Shown here: piece by piece, positions 30,455 to 41,859 of the stretch
How positions within the stretch are numbered: position 1 is the stretch's first letter
How the letters are laid out: the number at the start of each line of letters is the position of its first letter
Assembly: GCA_024160085.1 (NCBI GenBank)
Contig: JAMDYG010000001.1
Span: forward strand, 558,001-622,000
DNA length: 64,000 nt
Direction: 5' to 3'
Source of the DNA: Serratia symbiotica
GTDB lineage: Bacteria; Pseudomonadota; Gammaproteobacteria; Enterobacterales; Enterobacteriaceae
The notes under the pieces: model-generated
Database searches by the model: none
Seen by the model: only the letters and a program-made list of their open reading frames with translations
What the model was told of the DNA's origin: nothing
Made by a program: the position numbers and the translations under genes

Positions 30455-30515
30455 TAGGCTGTGTCCAACTATTTCCAGGTGAGCGCCACCACAACTAATT
30501 ACTAGACACAGCCTA
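30455..30515. repeat. short inverted-repeat element upstream of bolA
   Basis: TAGGCTGTGTC and GACACAGCCTA are perfect 11-bp inverted repeats 39 bp apart. TAGGCTGTGTCCA also occurs near 19948. It may be a tiny MITE or the ends of a collapsed IS. The rest of the 30404-30766 gap holds bolA and yajG promoters that cannot be pinned down. Confidence 0.55.
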
Positions 30516-30766
30516 GCATAAGCAACCCCATTTTAACGCATAGCCCAGATAAATTTCTATTTCTTCCAGGACAAATGGTGGTTAACGCGTCATGCCTATT
30601 GGGATTAATCTGATTGAATCTGTTAAAAAGTCTGTTTTCATCAATAACAAATAAAAATTTGTCACTCATGCGCATTATGCGCTGTCACCAAGCAACGACA
30701 ATGCTATGGTATCAGCACTATGTTGCTCTGATTATGGCTAAATCCGTTGAAAATGAGACAACAATC

Positions 30767-31347
30767 ATGTTAAAAAAACTTTGTCTTCCCTTGCTGGGCG
30801 CACTGCTACTGTTAGGTTGTGCGGCCAGCAGCAACACGCTAAACGTGACGCCGAAGATCGTGTTGCCGCAGCAAGTTCCCACCATGCAAGGCGTCACCGT
30901 CAGCATTAATGGCGCGGATCAGCGCCAGGATCAAGCGCTAGCAACAGTGAACTGCAATAGCTAATTGGTGACCTTGAGGCCAACGCGCGATCTGCGCTTT
31001 CTGTTACAGGAAGTGCTGGAAAAATAGATGAATGCCAGTGGCTACATGATCGGAAATACTGGCGCAGTTGATCTGCAAATCGTGGTCAATAATCTGTATG
31101 CCGATGTATCCGAAGGCAACCTGTGCTACAACATCACCACCAAAGCTGATATTTTGGTCATCGCCCAGGCGAAAAACGGCAACAAACAGGTGAAAAACTA
31201 CCGCTCCATCTATAACGTGCAAGGCGCTTTCACCGCCACTAATTAAAAAATCACCAGTGCAGTCAATATAGCATACTCGGCCTTATCATCGCCAATATGG
31301 CGCAGGGCACCATCATCAACAACTTTATCCAGAAAAATGCGCGCTAA
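30767..31347 (+). pseudogene. yajG: YajG lipoprotein, broken
   Basis: The start MLKKLCLPLLGALLLLGCAA is a lipoprotein signal with lipobox LLGC. The body reads NTLNVTPKIVLPQQVPTMQG and continues after a stop as TRDLRFLLQEVLEK. It stops again and then reads MNASGYMIGNTGAVDLQIVV and YNITTKADILVIAQAKNGN. A frameshift after TATN leads to the end at 31347. It stands divergent from bolA and upstream of ampG as in E. coli. The function of YajG is poorly known. Confidence 0.88.
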
Positions 31348-31403
31348 TGTGACAATACCCTATACCGCGCGGATAATAACCCAAGGATACAGACCAGGAA
31401 CTC

Positions 31404-32940
31404 ATGTTCAAATAGTATTTGAACATCTTCACCCAGCGTAATTATGCCATTCTGCTATTGCTGGGCTTTGCATCGGGTTTGCCGTTGGCATTATTCTCCG
31501 GCACACTACAGGCTTAGAGGACTGTCGAAAATATAGATTTGAAAACCATCGGCATCTTCTCTCTAATCGGTCAAGCCTACGTGTTTAAATTCCTCTGGGC
31601 ACCCTTTATGGATCGCTACACCCCGCACTTTTTGGAGCAGCGGCGAGGTTGGCTACTGATTAGCTAAATCCTGCTGGTTACGGCAATAGCGGCGATGGGC
31701 TTCATGCAGCCAGCACAGCATTTAAGGTGGCTGGCGGCACTGGCAGTGATGATGGCGTTCTGTTCCGCATCGCAAGATATAGTTTTTGACGCCTATAAAA
31801 CTGACCTGCTAAGTGCAAAGGAACGTGGTGCCGGCACCGCAATATCGGTGCTTAGCTACCGGCTAGTAATGCTGGTTTCAGGCGGGCTAGCATTGTGGCT
31901 GGCGGATCTCTATTTCAGTTGGCAGGTGACCTATTGGCTGATGGCCGGGCTGATGCTGATTGGCATCGCCGCTACCATGATAGCTCCAGAGCCGGACAAT
32001 AGTATCCCGATACCGCGCACTATTGAGCAGTCGTTGGCCGCACCGCTACGCTATTTCTTTGCACGTAACAATGCCTGGCTGATCCTGCTGCTGATCGTGA
32101 TGTACAAAATGGGCGATGCCTTTGCCGGTAGTCTGAGCACCACTTTCCTGATTTGTGGCGTGGGTTTCAATACGAGTTAAGTGGGTCTGGTGAACAAGAC
32201 CTTTGGCCTGCTCGCCACCGTCGGCTGTGCGTTATTTGGTGGCGTGCTAATGCAACAGATAAGCCTGTTCCGCGCTCTGATACTGTTTGGTATCCTACAG
32301 GCGGTCTCCAACCTCGGCTTACTGGGTTCTGGCAGTGACCGACAAAAACATCTTCTCCATGGGCAGCGTCATCTTCCTGGAACACCTGTGCGGGGGTATG
32401 GGTACTGCGGCGTTCATCACGCTGCTGATGACTCTATGCAATCGATCATTTTCCGCCACTCAATTTGCGTTGCTTTCCGCGTTCTCCGCCGTTGGCCATA
32501 TCTATGTCGGCCCAATCGCTGGCTGGTTCGTCGAGACCAATGGCTGGCCGCTGTTCTATTTATTCTCGATCGCCGCCGCCTTACCTAGCCTACTGTTGCT
32601 GGGCATCTGCCGCAAGACGCTTAAATATACTCAAAATACCGGTAATTTTATACCGCGTGAGGCGTTCCCCAGGGCTTATAGCTGGACGCTGCAGTTATTG
32701 ACGCTAGGTTGTACACTGCTAGGCTTGTGGCTATTGTTGCTGATAGCGGATAATATGGACTGGTTACAGGTGCCTGGTCTGGCAGAGAGGATGTTACAGA
32801 TCGGTGCCGCGTCCAGTCTAATGGGCATCCTGATGGGTAGCCTGTTTGGATTATTTAGCATTACGCCGTATGCGGGTATGATGTCGCGGGTCGACGTTCA
32901 TGCTGGGCCAGCAAAAAACCTCCGCGCGAGAATCTATTAG
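31404..32940 (+). pseudogene. ampG: muropeptide permease AmpG, broken
   Basis: AmpG imports anhydromuropeptides for cell-wall recycling and signals to AmpR/AmpC. The MFS frame starts at 31404 but stops at the third codon, and again after TLQA and WLLIS. A long open middle at 31695-32180 (SASQDIVFDAYKTDLLSAKE) ends in a TAA near 32178. After a frameshift near 32330 the C-terminal half is clean to 32940 (MGSVIFLEHLCGGMGTAAFI, SAVGHIYVGPIAGWFVETNG). Family about 490 aa. Its loss fits a weakened wall-recycling system. Confidence 0.9.
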
Positions 32941-33313
32941 TTAAAAAAGATCTCTGGTGGCAAAATTATTTTTTGTCCGCCCAATACGTATTCGGAATCA
33001 AATTAAATTCACCATTAACTCACAATTAATTTACATCAAGCCAACTATTTCTTCTGCTTTTAAAAATATGCTTCACCTGTCTGATTCCGCATACCTTTAT
33101 TTTTCCTTAACATACGCCCAACATGTTGCAACACGACAACGTGTCATTGCCGTTGGGTAAATACGCAGCAGGGCAACATTTGTGACCTAGTTAACAGAAA
33201 GTGCCAACTCAGGCGCTGACATACCCTTAAGCATGTTTACAGTACTGCACCCTTCACGTAAAATGTCCATACACATGAAACGACAATAGGGCTTTAGCAA
33301 TTGGGGTCGTTAG
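32941..33313 (+). promoter_or_regulatory. cyo upstream region
   Basis: About 370 bp, AT-rich at the left, between broken ampG and cyoA. It must hold the cyo operon promoter and probably ArcA/Fnr-type control as in E. coli, but I cannot place the boxes reliably. No gene or strong hairpin is seen. Confidence 0.4.
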
Positions 33314-34246
33314 ATGAGACTTAAGAAATACAATAAAAGTATTGGGGTAATGTCATTAATTGCAGCAACGGTAATGCTCATTGGCTGCCATAGTATGGTA
33401 TTGATGAACCCCAAAGGAGCAATTGGTGTTGAGCAACGAACACTGATTATCACTGCAATCATGTTAATGCTGATCGTGGTAATACCGGTTATTTTTATGG
33501 CATTCACTTTTGCCTGGAAGTACCGAGCCTCCAACAAAGACGCCAAATACCGTCCTAACTGGGCACACTCCAATAAGATTGAAGTAGTCGTCTGGACTAT
33601 TCCTATCATTATTATTGCCATCCTCGGCACTATTACCTGGAAGACCACACATGAGCTTGATCCGTTCAAGCCGATTATCACTGATAAGAAGCCGATGACT
33701 ATCGAAGTGGTGTCGCTTGACTGGAAATGGCTATTTATCTACCCAGAGCAAGGCATTGCGACTGTTAATGAGCTGGCTTTCCCAAAAAACGTTCCTATCG
33801 AATTTAAGGTCACTTCTGACTCAGTAATGAACTCGTTCTTTATTCCTCAGTTAGGTGGGCAGATTTATGCGATGGCCGGAATGCAAACCAAACTGCACCT
33901 AATCGGTAACGAAGCCGGGGAATACGCCGGTATTTCCAGCAGCTACAGTGGCCGTGGGTTCTCCGGCATGAAGTTCACCGCAATTGTTACTACAACCGAA
34001 GGCGACTTTGATCGGTGGGTTGCCAAGGTGAAAGCATCGCCTAATAACCTTAATGCTACCAGCGACTTTAACACACTGGCAGCACCGAGTGAAAACAACC
34101 CGGTCGCGTACTTCTCCAGTATTAAACCGAATTTGTTCAAAGAGACTATTGCCAAATTCATGGGCGATATGGACATGCACACCGGCGCTACTGCTCATCT
34201 AGGTATGGACATGGGTGAACATGCTCACGCTGGAGCTGAGGAATAA
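33314..34246 (+). CDS. cyoA: cytochrome bo3 ubiquinol oxidase subunit II
   Basis: A 310-residue lipoprotein subunit (E. coli 315). The signal has lipobox LIGC with the lipidated Cys near residue 25. Two transmembrane helices follow ([39 protein letters not shown]). The C-terminal periplasmic cupredoxin-like domain includes [20 protein letters not shown] and lacks copper ligands, as in all bo3 enzymes. The tail is His-rich ([17 protein letters not shown]). First gene of cyoABCDE. Intact. Confidence 0.98.
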   Translation: MRLKKYNKSIGVMSLIAATVMLIGCHSMVLMNPKGAIGVEQRTLIITAIMLMLIVVIPVIFMAFTFAWKYRASNKDAKYRPNWAHSNKIEVVVWTIPIIIIAILGTITWKTTHELDPFKPIITDKKPMTIEVVSLDWKWLFIYPEQGIATVNELAFPKNVPIEFKVTSDSVMNSFFIPQLGGQIYAMAGMQTKLHLIGNEAGEYAGISSSYSGRGFSGMKFTAIVTTTEGDFDRWVAKVKASPNNLNATSDFNTLAAPSENNPVAYFSSIKPNLFKETIAKFMGDMDMHTGATAHLGMDMGEHAHAGAEE

Positions 34247-34250
34247 ACTG

Positions 34251-36242
34251 ATGTTGGGAAAATTAACACTTGATGCAGTTCCATACCACGAAACGATCAT
34301 CATGGTCACCATTGCTGCGATTGTTATTGGGGGTCTGGCTCTGCTGGCACTGATAACATATTTAGGTAAATGGGAATGGCTGTGGAAAGATTGGCTGACT
34401 TCGGTCGACCACAAGAAAATTGGTATCATGTACATCATTGTAGCCATGGTTATGCTGCTACGAGGTTTTGCCGATGCCATCATGATGCGAAGCCAGCAGG
34501 CGATTGCGTCCGCCGGTGAGGCTGGGTTCCTGCTGCCTCACCACTACGATCAAATCTTCACCGCCCACGGCGTAATCATGATCTTCTTCATGGCGATGCC
34601 GCTTGTAGTCGGTCTGATGAATATCGTGGTACCGTTGCAAATCGGTGCGCGTGACGTAGCGTTCCCGTTCCTGAACTCTCTAAGTTTCTGGCTGTTTGTG
34701 GTAGGCGTAGTGTTGATCAACCTCTCGCTGGGCGTTGGTGAGTTCGCACAAACCGGTTGGCTGGCATATCCGCCACTGTCGGGCAAAGAGTACAGCCCTG
34801 GTGTCGGGGTTGATTACTGGATCTGGAGCCTGCAAATTTCTGGGCTGGGTACCCTGCTAACTGGCGTGAACTTCTTCGCTACCATCATGAAGATGCGTGC
34901 TCCTGGCATGCCGCTGATGAAGATGCCGGTATTCACTTGGGCGGTACTCTGTACTAACGTCCTGATCATCGTTGCTTTCCCTATTCTGACTGTAACTATC
35001 GCATTGCTGACCCTGGATCGCTATCTGGGTACCCATTTCTTCACCAATGATATGGGTGGCAATATGATGATGTACATCAACCTGATCTGGGCTTGGGGTC
35101 ACCCAGAAGTGTACATTCTGGTACTACCGGTGTTCGGTGTGTTCTCCGAAGTTACCGCCACCTTCTCCAGAAAACGCCAGTTCGGTTATACCTCGCTGGT
35201 ATGGGCAACTATCGCGATTACCCTTCTGTCATTCATCGTATGGTTGCACCACTTCTTCACCATGGGGTCCGGCGCGAACGTTAACGCCTTCTTCGGTATC
35301 GCCACTATGATCATTTCCATCCCAACCGGGGTGAAGATCTTTAACTGGCTGTTTACCATGTATAAGGGCCGTATACAATTCAAGTCTATCATGCTGTGGA
35401 CTGTTGGCTTCATCATCACCTTTTCTATAGGTGGCATGACTGGCGTTCTGCTAGCAGTGCCAGGCGCGAACTTCGTGTTGCACAACAGCTTGTTCCTGAT
35501 TGCCCACTTCCATAACGTAATCATCGGCGGTGTGGTGTTCGGTTGCTTTGCTGGCCTGACCTACTGGTTCCCTAAATCTTTCGGCTTCCGGCTTAACGAG
35601 AAATGGGGCATCCGTGCGTTTTGGTGCTGGATCATCGGCTTCTTCATTGCCTTTATGCCGCTGTACGCTCTGGGTTTTATGGGTATGACTCGTCGTATCA
35701 GCCAGAATATCAACCCTGAGTTCCACCCTCTGCTGCTAGTAGCGGCTTGTGGTGCAGCGCTGATTGCCTGTGGTGTCATGTGCCAGTTGATTCAGATCTT
35801 CGTTAGCGTGCGTGACCGCGAGCAGAACCGCGATCTGACTGGTGACCCATGGGACGCTCGCACACTGGAGTGGTCAACTTCTTCTCCACCGCCGTTCTAT
35901 AACTTTGCCGTAGTGCCACAAATTCATGATCGCGATGAATTCTGGGACATGAAAAAAAAAGGTGAAGCCTATAAAAAACCTGCGAGATACGAACCGATTT
36001 ATATGCCGAAAAATACCGGTGCCGGTGTGATTATTGCTGGCTTTAGCCTGGTATTCGGTTTCGCGATGATCTGGAATATCTGGTGGATGGCGATCGCTGG
36101 CGTCGTGGGCATGATCGTGACTTGGATAGCCAAGAGCTTCGATGAAGATGTTTATTACTATGTGCAAGTTGATGAAATCGAGCGTATTGAAAACCAACAC
36201 TATGAACAAATCAGCAAAGCAGGCGTGAAACATGTCAACTGA
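34251..36242 (+). CDS. cyoB: cytochrome bo3 ubiquinol oxidase subunit I
   Basis: The catalytic subunit, 663 aa as in E. coli, using the start [16 protein letters not shown] at 34251 rather than an upstream in-frame ATG. It reduces O2 to water and pumps protons. The heme/copper ligands are visible: [17 protein letters not shown] (Cu-B His and cross-linked Tyr), [10 protein letters not shown] (two Cu-B His) and [12 protein letters not shown] (heme His pair). Its 3' end overlaps cyoC by 11 bp. Intact. Confidence 0.98.
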   Translation: MLGKLTLDAVPYHETIIMVTIAAIVIGGLALLALITYLGKWEWLWKDWLTSVDHKKIGIMYIIVAMVMLLRGFADAIMMRSQQAIASAGEAGFLLPHHYDQIFTAHGVIMIFFMAMPLVVGLMNIVVPLQIGARDVAFPFLNSLSFWLFVVGVVLINLSLGVGEFAQTGWLAYPPLSGKEYSPGVGVDYWIWSLQISGLGTLLTGVNFFATIMKMRAPGMPLMKMPVFTWAVLCTNVLIIVAFPILTVTIALLTLDRYLGTHFFTNDMGGNMMMYINLIWAWGHPEVYILVLPVFGVFSEVTATFSRKRQFGYTSLVWATIAITLLSFIVWLHHFFTMGSGANVNAFFGIATMIISIPTGVKIFNWLFTMYKGRIQFKSIMLWTVGFIITFSIGGMTGVLLAVPGANFVLHNSLFLIAHFHNVIIGGVVFGCFAGLTYWFPKSFGFRLNEKWGIRAFWCWIIGFFIAFMPLYALGFMGMTRRISQNINPEFHPLLLVAACGAALIACGVMCQLIQIFVSVRDREQNRDLTGDPWDARTLEWSTSSPPPFYNFAVVPQIHDRDEFWDMKKKGEAYKKPARYEPIYMPKNTGAGVIIAGFSLVFGFAMIWNIWWMAIAGVVGMIVTWIAKSFDEDVYYYVQVDEIERIENQHYEQISKAGVKHVN

Positions 36243-36849
36243 TACTCTGATTAAACCTAACGCAGCCCATGCAGATCATGGGCACCACGACGCGGGAGAG
36301 ACCAAAGTCTTTGGATTTTGGATCTACCTAATGAGCGATTGTATTTTGTTTGCATGCTTGTTCGCTATTTATGCTGTACTGGCGAACGGAACTGCAGGTG
36401 GGCCTGTGGGCAAAGACATCTTCGAGCTGAAGTTTGTCTTGGTTGAAACTTTCCTGCTGTTATTCAGCTCCATCACCTACTGCATGGCAATGATAGCCAT
36501 GAAAAAAGGCAAAGTAGGTGGCGTAAATACCTGGCTATTCCTAACCTTCCTGTTTAGCCTGGGATTCGTCACGATGGAAATCTATGAGTTCCATCACTTG
36601 ATCGTCGAAGGCTTCGGTCCAGATCGCAGCGCATTCCTGTCCAGCTTCTTCGCGCTGGTTGCGACTCACGGTCTGCATGTGTCTATCGGTTTGATTTGGA
36701 TCACCATCATGATGATTCAAGTGAGTCAACGCGGTCTGACCTCAATCAATAAAACCCGTTTGATGTGTCTAAGCCTATTCTGGCATTTCTTAGATGTGAT
36801 TTGGATTTGCGTATTTACTGTTGTCTACCTGCTGGGGGTTATGTCATGA
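36232..36849 (+). CDS. cyoC: cytochrome bo3 ubiquinol oxidase subunit III
   Basis: A 205-residue membrane subunit (E. coli 204) with five predicted helices, for example [20 protein letters not shown] and [20 protein letters not shown]. It overlaps cyoB by 11 bp and cyoD by 4 bp (ATGA), showing tight translational coupling. It stabilises the oxidase core. Intact. Confidence 0.97.
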   Translation: MSTDTLIKPNAAHADHGHHDAGETKVFGFWIYLMSDCILFACLFAIYAVLANGTAGGPVGKDIFELKFVLVETFLLLFSSITYCMAMIAMKKGKVGGVNTWLFLTFLFSLGFVTMEIYEFHHLIVEGFGPDRSAFLSSFFALVATHGLHVSIGLIWITIMMIQVSQRGLTSINKTRLMCLSLFWHFLDVIWICVFTVVYLLGVMS

Positions 36850-37184
36850 GTCATTCATTCCATGAAACTTCTCACGGCGGCGCAAGCCACGGCAGCGTTA
36901 AGTCATATCTGATCGGCTTTATCCTGTCGATCATCCTGACAGTAATCCCATTTACGATGGTGATGAACGACTCCGCTTCTCATGCCACCATCCTAGCGGT
37001 TGTTATTGGCACGGCGGTGATTCAGGTGCTAGTTCACCTGATTTACTTCCTGCACATGAACACCTCATCGGAAAAGCGCTGGAACCTGGTGGCATTACTG
37101 TTTACAGCCATAGTCATCGGTATCGTTGTTGTAGGTTCACTCTGGATTATGTATAATCTCAACATCAATATGATGGTCAGTTGA
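36846..37184 (+). CDS. cyoD: cytochrome bo3 ubiquinol oxidase subunit IV
   Basis: 112 aa (E. coli 109), starting [20 protein letters not shown] at the ATGA overlap with cyoC. An earlier in-frame ATG at 36765 lies inside cyoC and is not used. Three transmembrane helices ([60 protein letters not shown]). It helps copper site assembly and stability of the oxidase. Confidence 0.97.
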   Translation: MSHSFHETSHGGASHGSVKSYLIGFILSIILTVIPFTMVMNDSASHATILAVVIGTAVIQVLVHLIYFLHMNTSSEKRWNLVALLFTAIVIGIVVVGSLWIMYNLNINMMVS

Positions 37185-37201
37185 CAATCGAGCTGCACGT
37201 G

Positions 37202-38092
37202 ATGATTAAGAAATACCTGCAAGTCACTAAACCAGGAATTATTTTCGGCAATTTAATTTCTGTCGTTGGGGGATTCCTGCTTGCCTCCAAAGGCAGCATC
37301 GATTATCTCTTGTTCCTCGCTACCCTGCTGGGTGTCTCGTTGGTGGTCGCCTCAGGCTGTGTATTTAACAACTACATTGATCGCGACATCGATAAGAAAA
37401 TGGAGAGAACGAAGAACCGGGTATTGGTCAGAGGTCTGATCTCGCCGAGTATCACCCTGGTTTATGCTACCGTTATAGGTATTACGGGTCTTGCGTTGCT
37501 GTATATCGGTGCTAATCCGTTGGCCATGTGGCTGGCAGTGATGGGCTTCGTAGTTTATGTTGTCGTTTACAGCCTGTACATGAAACGTCATTCGGTATAT
37601 GGTACGCTGATAGGTAGCTTATCGGGTGCCGTACCACCGGTTATCGGCTACTGTGCGGTGACCAACGAGCTTGACACTGGTGCATTGATCCTGCTGGCCA
37701 TCTTTAGCTTGTGGCAGATGCCGCATTCATATACGATCTCGATTTTCCGCTTTAAAGATTACCAAGCTGCTAACATCCCAGTACTGCCTGTAGTGAGGGG
37801 TATCTCCGTAGCCAAAAATCATATCACTGTTTATATCCTAGCGTTTATGATCGCTACGCTGATGTTGGCCCTGAGCGGCTACGCTGGCTATAAGTACCTG
37901 CTCGTAGCTGCAGCGGTGAGCGTATGGTGGCTGGGCATGGCACTACGCGGTTACAAAACCGAAAATGACAGCATCTGGGCGCGCAAATTGTTTGTGTTCT
38001 CTATCGTTGCCATCATTTCTTTGAGCGTGATGATGTCGATCGACTTCAGTGTCATATCTGTGCCAGGAGCGCTGTTAACCTACGTCCGGTAA
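37202..38092 (+). CDS. cyoE: heme O synthase (protoheme IX farnesyltransferase)
   Basis: 296 aa with the start [20 protein letters not shown] at 37202, matching E. coli length. An in-frame codon 21 bp upstream would add seven residues and is less likely. It is a UbiA-family membrane prenyltransferase that makes heme O for CyoB from heme B and farnesyl diphosphate, the product of IspA, also in this window. The motif [20 protein letters not shown] and the second motif [18 protein letters not shown] are complete. Confidence 0.97.
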   Translation: MIKKYLQVTKPGIIFGNLISVVGGFLLASKGSIDYLLFLATLLGVSLVVASGCVFNNYIDRDIDKKMERTKNRVLVRGLISPSITLVYATVIGITGLALLYIGANPLAMWLAVMGFVVYVVVYSLYMKRHSVYGTLIGSLSGAVPPVIGYCAVTNELDTGALILLAIFSLWQMPHSYTISIFRFKDYQAANIPVLPVVRGISVAKNHITVYILAFMIATLMLALSGYAGYKYLLVAAAVSVWWLGMALRGYKTENDSIWARKLFVFSIVAIISLSVMMSIDFSVISVPGALLTYVR

Positions 38093-38108
38093 GCCAAATT
38101 AGCTTTAG

Positions 38109-38138
38109 ATGAGCCGCTTCTGCGGCTCATTTTATTTC
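38109..38138 (+). terminator. cyo operon terminator
   Basis: ATGAGCCGC-TTCT-GCGGCTCAT followed by TTTATTTC, about 20 nt after the cyoE stop. Confidence 0.9.
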
Positions 38139-38291
38139 TCTCTGCGAAAAGTGGACAAACGGGAAATATCTGTTAAACAACATTAGGTTTACCCTCCCCG
38201 TACTTCTCACTAAAATGACGCAGGCATAGAGTCCCTTCTCTTAGGCACTATCTTCAAATGCCTGATAGAATATTTTTTACCGAGGTTTGAT

Positions 38292-39656
38292 GTGAACGAT
38301 AATACAATGACCCCACTGGAGCTGCGCGCTACCTGGGGGCTGGGTACCGTGTTCTCATTGCGCATGCTCGGCATGTTTATGGTGCTGCCGGTGTTAACTA
38401 CCTACGGCATGGTGCTCGACGGTGCCAGCGAGGCGCTGATCGGCATTGCCATCGGTATCTATGGCTTGGCACAAGCAGTATTTCAAATTCCGTTCGGCCT
38501 GATTTCCGATCGTGTTGGCCGCAAACCGCTGATTGTCTGTGGGTTGTTTATCTTTGCAACTGGCAGCATGATTGCCGCAACCACTGACTCTATTTGGGGT
38601 GTGATCCTCGGCCGGGCACTTCAAGGTTCCGGTGCCATTGCGGCGGCGGTAATGGCACTGTTATCCGATCTGACTCGTGAACAAAACCGCACTAAAGCCA
38701 TGGCGTTTATTGGCGTAAGCTTCGGCATTACCTTTGCCATCGCGATGGTACTGGGGCCAATCGTTACCCATGCATTTGGCCTGCATGCGCTGTTCTGGAT
38801 AATCGCCATGCTGGCACTTGCTAGCATCGTGATAACCCTCGCTATCGTACCTTCTGCTGATCACCACGTGCTGAACCGTGAGTCAAGCATGGTGAGTGGC
38901 AGCTTCAGCAAGGTGCTAAGCAATTCGCGACTACTGAAACTCAACGTCGGTATCATGTGCCTGCATATTCTGCTGATGTCGAACTTCGTGGCGCTACCAT
39001 TGGCGATGGAAAAAGCCGGGTTGGCAGCCTGCGAACATTGGAAAGTATATCTGGTCACTATGCTGGTGTCGTTCGCCGCTGTGCTGCCTTTCATTATTTA
39101 TGCCGAGAAATATCGCCGCATGAAGCAGGTGTTCATAGGCTGCGTGGCGATGCTGTTCTGCACTGAAGTAATGCTATGGTTGTCCAACGCTCATCTGTGG
39201 GGCATCATTACTGGCGTGCAGTTGTTCTTTATGGCATTTAACGTGATGGAGGCGATTCTGCCTTCATTGATCAGTAAAGAATCGCCAGCTGGCTATAAGG
39301 GTACCGCAATGGGGGCTTACTCTACCAGCCAATTTATCGGTGTAGCTATCGGTGGAATCCTGGGTGGTTGGTTATATAGCCTGCAAGGCGCAGTGCTAGT
39401 GTTTATCGCCGGCGCGGTGCTTGCTGCTCTCTGGTTCCTGATCAGTAGCACCATGAAAGAACCCCCTTACGTTAGTAGCCTACGCATCACACTATCAGCA
39501 CTGGAGGTGAAAGATTCAGCCATGGAAAACCGCCTGAAAGCCCAGCCCGGCGTGGCGGAAGCGATTGTACTACCGGAAGAGCACAGCGCCTACATCAAGG
39601 TCGATATCAAACAGACCAGCCGAAGCCAACTTGAAGCGCTAATGAATTCACGATAA
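38292..39656 (+). CDS. yajR: MFS transporter YajR
   Basis: 454 aa, same length as E. coli YajR. Twelve transmembrane helices with the MFS motif A loop GLISDRVGRKPLIVCG between helices 2 and 3. A cytoplasmic C-terminal ferredoxin-like YAM domain (ENRLKAQPGVAEAIVLPEEH, then IKVDIKQTSRSQLEALMNSR) is characteristic of this protein. Substrate unknown. It sits between cyoE and yajQ as in E. coli, with a shared terminator downstream. Intact. Confidence 0.96.
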   Translation: MNDNTMTPLELRATWGLGTVFSLRMLGMFMVLPVLTTYGMVLDGASEALIGIAIGIYGLAQAVFQIPFGLISDRVGRKPLIVCGLFIFATGSMIAATTDSIWGVILGRALQGSGAIAAAVMALLSDLTREQNRTKAMAFIGVSFGITFAIAMVLGPIVTHAFGLHALFWIIAMLALASIVITLAIVPSADHHVLNRESSMVSGSFSKVLSNSRLLKLNVGIMCLHILLMSNFVALPLAMEKAGLAACEHWKVYLVTMLVSFAAVLPFIIYAEKYRRMKQVFIGCVAMLFCTEVMLWLSNAHLWGIITGVQLFFMAFNVMEAILPSLISKESPAGYKGTAMGAYSTSQFIGVAIGGILGGWLYSLQGAVLVFIAGAVLAALWFLISSTMKEPPYVSSLRITLSALEVKDSAMENRLKAQPGVAEAIVLPEEHSAYIKVDIKQTSRSQLEALMNSR

Positions 39657-39686
39657 AAACCAGAGCCAATATACTGGCTCTGTCTG
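39652..39686 (-). terminator. terminator between convergent yajR and yajQ
   Basis: CAGAGCCA-ATATAC-TGGCTCTG is a perfect 8-bp stem. On the minus strand it is followed by GTTTTTA, so it works best for yajQ. Confidence 0.8.
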
Positions 39687-39687
39687 G

Positions 39688-40179
39688 TTAATCGCGGAAG
39701 TTCTTAAACTGGAATGGTTGCTCCAGATCCGCGCCACGCACCAGCGCCATCACGCTTTGCAGGTCGTCACGCGATTTACCGGTCACGCGCACTTCATCGC
39801 CCAGGATCTGCACCTGGACCTTCAGCTTGCTGTCTTTAATCAGCTTGACGATTTTCTTCGCTTGGATAGTGTCGATACCCTGCTTCAGCTTGACATCCAC
39901 GCTGAAGTTTTTTCCGCTGTGAGTCAGTTCGTCCGGGATCTCCAACGCGCCGCCTTCGATGCTGCGCTTACTTAACTTTTCGCGCAAAATATCGAGCAAC
40001 TGCCGCACCTGGAAATCGGATCCACTGGCAACCTTGATGCTTTCGTTTTTCTCGTTTAATTCAAAACTGGCTGGCATATTACGAAAATCCCAGCGGGTAC
40101 TAAGATCGCGCGAGGCGTTTTCAACGGCGTTACGCACTTCCTGCATATCAATTTCAGAAACAATGTCGAAAGATGGCAT
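39688..40179 (-). CDS. yajQ: YajQ family nucleotide-binding protein
   Basis: 163 aa, full length, with [20 protein letters not shown] at the start and [20 protein letters not shown] and [20 protein letters not shown] in the two RRM-like folds. YajQ proteins bind nucleotides, with cyclic di-GMP reported in some species. The role in enterobacteria is unclear. Start preceded by AGGAAGAAG. Intact and single-gene. Confidence 0.96.
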   Translation of the reverse strand: MPSFDIVSEIDMQEVRNAVENASRDLSTRWDFRNMPASFELNEKNESIKVASGSDFQVRQLLDILREKLSKRSIEGGALEIPDELTHSGKNFSVDVKLKQGIDTIQAKKIVKLIKDSKLKVQVQILGDEVRVTGKSRDDLQSVMALVRGADLEQPFQFKNFRD

Positions 40180-40345
40180 ACTTCTTCCTCCTGAATGAAT
40201 GCCTTAGGCAATTTTAATGCCGTAGATGATAACCGCTTTACCCTATCAGGCAAAATCTGCAGAATGCCCTATGGATAATGCTTAGGGTAGCAACAAAGTC
40301 TAAATTTAACTGCCAGTCATTGAGTAGTATTGCCAAGGAGTTTAG

Positions 40346-41247
40346 ATGAAAATAACTATTCTTGGTTGCGGTGCTCTCGGATAACTGTGGTTTTCGCTGC
40401 TGTATCGGCAGGGTCACGATGTACACAGGGATGGTTAAGGGTGCTACAGCCATTCTGCCCAGTGAAGGTGATCGAACCCGATGGGACCTGGTACAACCAC
40501 ACTTTGCCAGCCAATAATTTTGACCATTTGGCGCACAGTGAGCTACTGCTAGTTACGTTGAAAGCCTGGCAGGTTTCCGCCACCGTCAGTCCAACTTGCT
40601 GCCAAAACTTAACGCCAACTGCGCCATTCTACTGTTACATAACGTCATGGGCATCCAGGATAAGCTGCCGCCAAGCACTCAGCTAATGGCTTGCCTTGCA
40701 GGCACTATACTCTACCCCACGCAGCGCGCCATGACGGCAACAGTATTGGTTCATGTTGCCAGTGGCACCACCCGGCCCGACATCGCCAGCGGCGCAATAC
40801 CTCAACCATGTAGCGGAGGTGTTGTATCAGGCTTTGCCCAACGTCGTTTAGCATAACAACATCAGCTCGGCAAACCTGGTAGTCAACTACGTGATCAATC
40901 CGTTGACAGCGCTATACGATTGCCGCAACGGCGAGCTATAGCGCTATCCGCATCTGTCACGAAGTCGCCAGCGTGATGGAGCAAGAAGGCTATCACACTG
41001 CTGATGACACGCTGAGGCAGTATGTCATGGCAGTGATTCACATAGCTCGGCGGATAACATCTCCTCAATACTGTAAGACATTCGTACCCAGCGACCTACC
41101 GAGATTGACTATATTACCGGCCACCTGCTACGACGCGCGCACCACCACGGCATTACCTTACCGGAAAACACGCGGCTATTTGAATTTGTTAAGCGAAAGG
41201 AAAATAAATATGAGCGTATCAGCACTGGTATGCCTGGCGCTTGGTAG
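40346..41247 (+). pseudogene. panE: 2-dehydropantoate 2-reductase PanE, broken
   Basis: PanE makes pantoate for pantothenate and CoA. The start at 40346 follows AAGGAG and reads [12 protein letters not shown] (the NADPH-binding GxGxxG), then stops. Pieces appear in all three frames: [62 protein letters not shown], and the natural end [18 protein letters not shown] at 41247. Many stops and frameshifts. The 3' end overlaps the yajL start as in E. coli. Confidence 0.9.
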
Positions 41248-41806
41248 TGAAGAAACCGAAGCCGTCACCACTATCGATTTGTTGGTACGGGCCGGCGTTA
41301 AAGTCACTAGCGCCAGCGTAGCTGCCGATGGCGACCACCTAACCATTATCTGCTAGCGCGGCGTGAAAACGCTGGCCGACGCTCTGCTGGTATCGATCGC
41401 CGATCAGCCCTTTAACACTATCGCACTACCTGGCGGGACACAACAAGGTGCCGAATGCTTCTGCGACATCCCGCTGCTGGTAGAAAAGGTGCATCAGACA
41501 CACTTGCAGGGCAACATTGTGGCGGCCATTTGTGCCGTGCCTGCGCTGGTATTGCAGCACCATGATTTGTTCCCGGTCGTCAATATGACCGGCTTTCCTG
41601 GCATAAAAGAGCAAATCCCGGCGAACAAATTGCTAGAGCGGCGGGTAGTGTATGACACGCGCGTTAATTTACTCACCAGCCAGGGGACGGGAACTGCGAT
41701 AGAATTTGCGCTAAAGCTGATCGATTTGCTGCTCGGCAAAGCCAAAGCAGCAGAGATTGCCGCGCAACTGGTGCTGATCCCGGGAATGTACGATTTACGC
41801 GATTAA
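41210..41806 (+). pseudogene. yajL: YajL (DJ-1 family) chaperone/deglycase, one nonsense codon
   Basis: The start [20 protein letters not shown] runs cleanly to LTIIC and then TAG at 41354-41356, where E. coli has CSRG (Ser, probably TCG to TAG). The rest is open and reads [20 protein letters not shown] to the end at 41806. The nucleophile Cys in [11 protein letters not shown] is kept. YajL protects thiol proteins and repairs glycation damage. A single stop in an otherwise complete gene suggests very recent inactivation or an error in the sequence. Confidence 0.88.
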
Positions 41807-41859
41807 CCATTCTCTGTTCTGCGAGTAAAATATAAAACCACCCAAATAATTGAGGTAGA

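Noticed and set aside
34215-34250. Upstream start for cyoB
   Set aside because: The extra 12 codons overlap the cyoA end. The 34251 ATG gives the exact family length.
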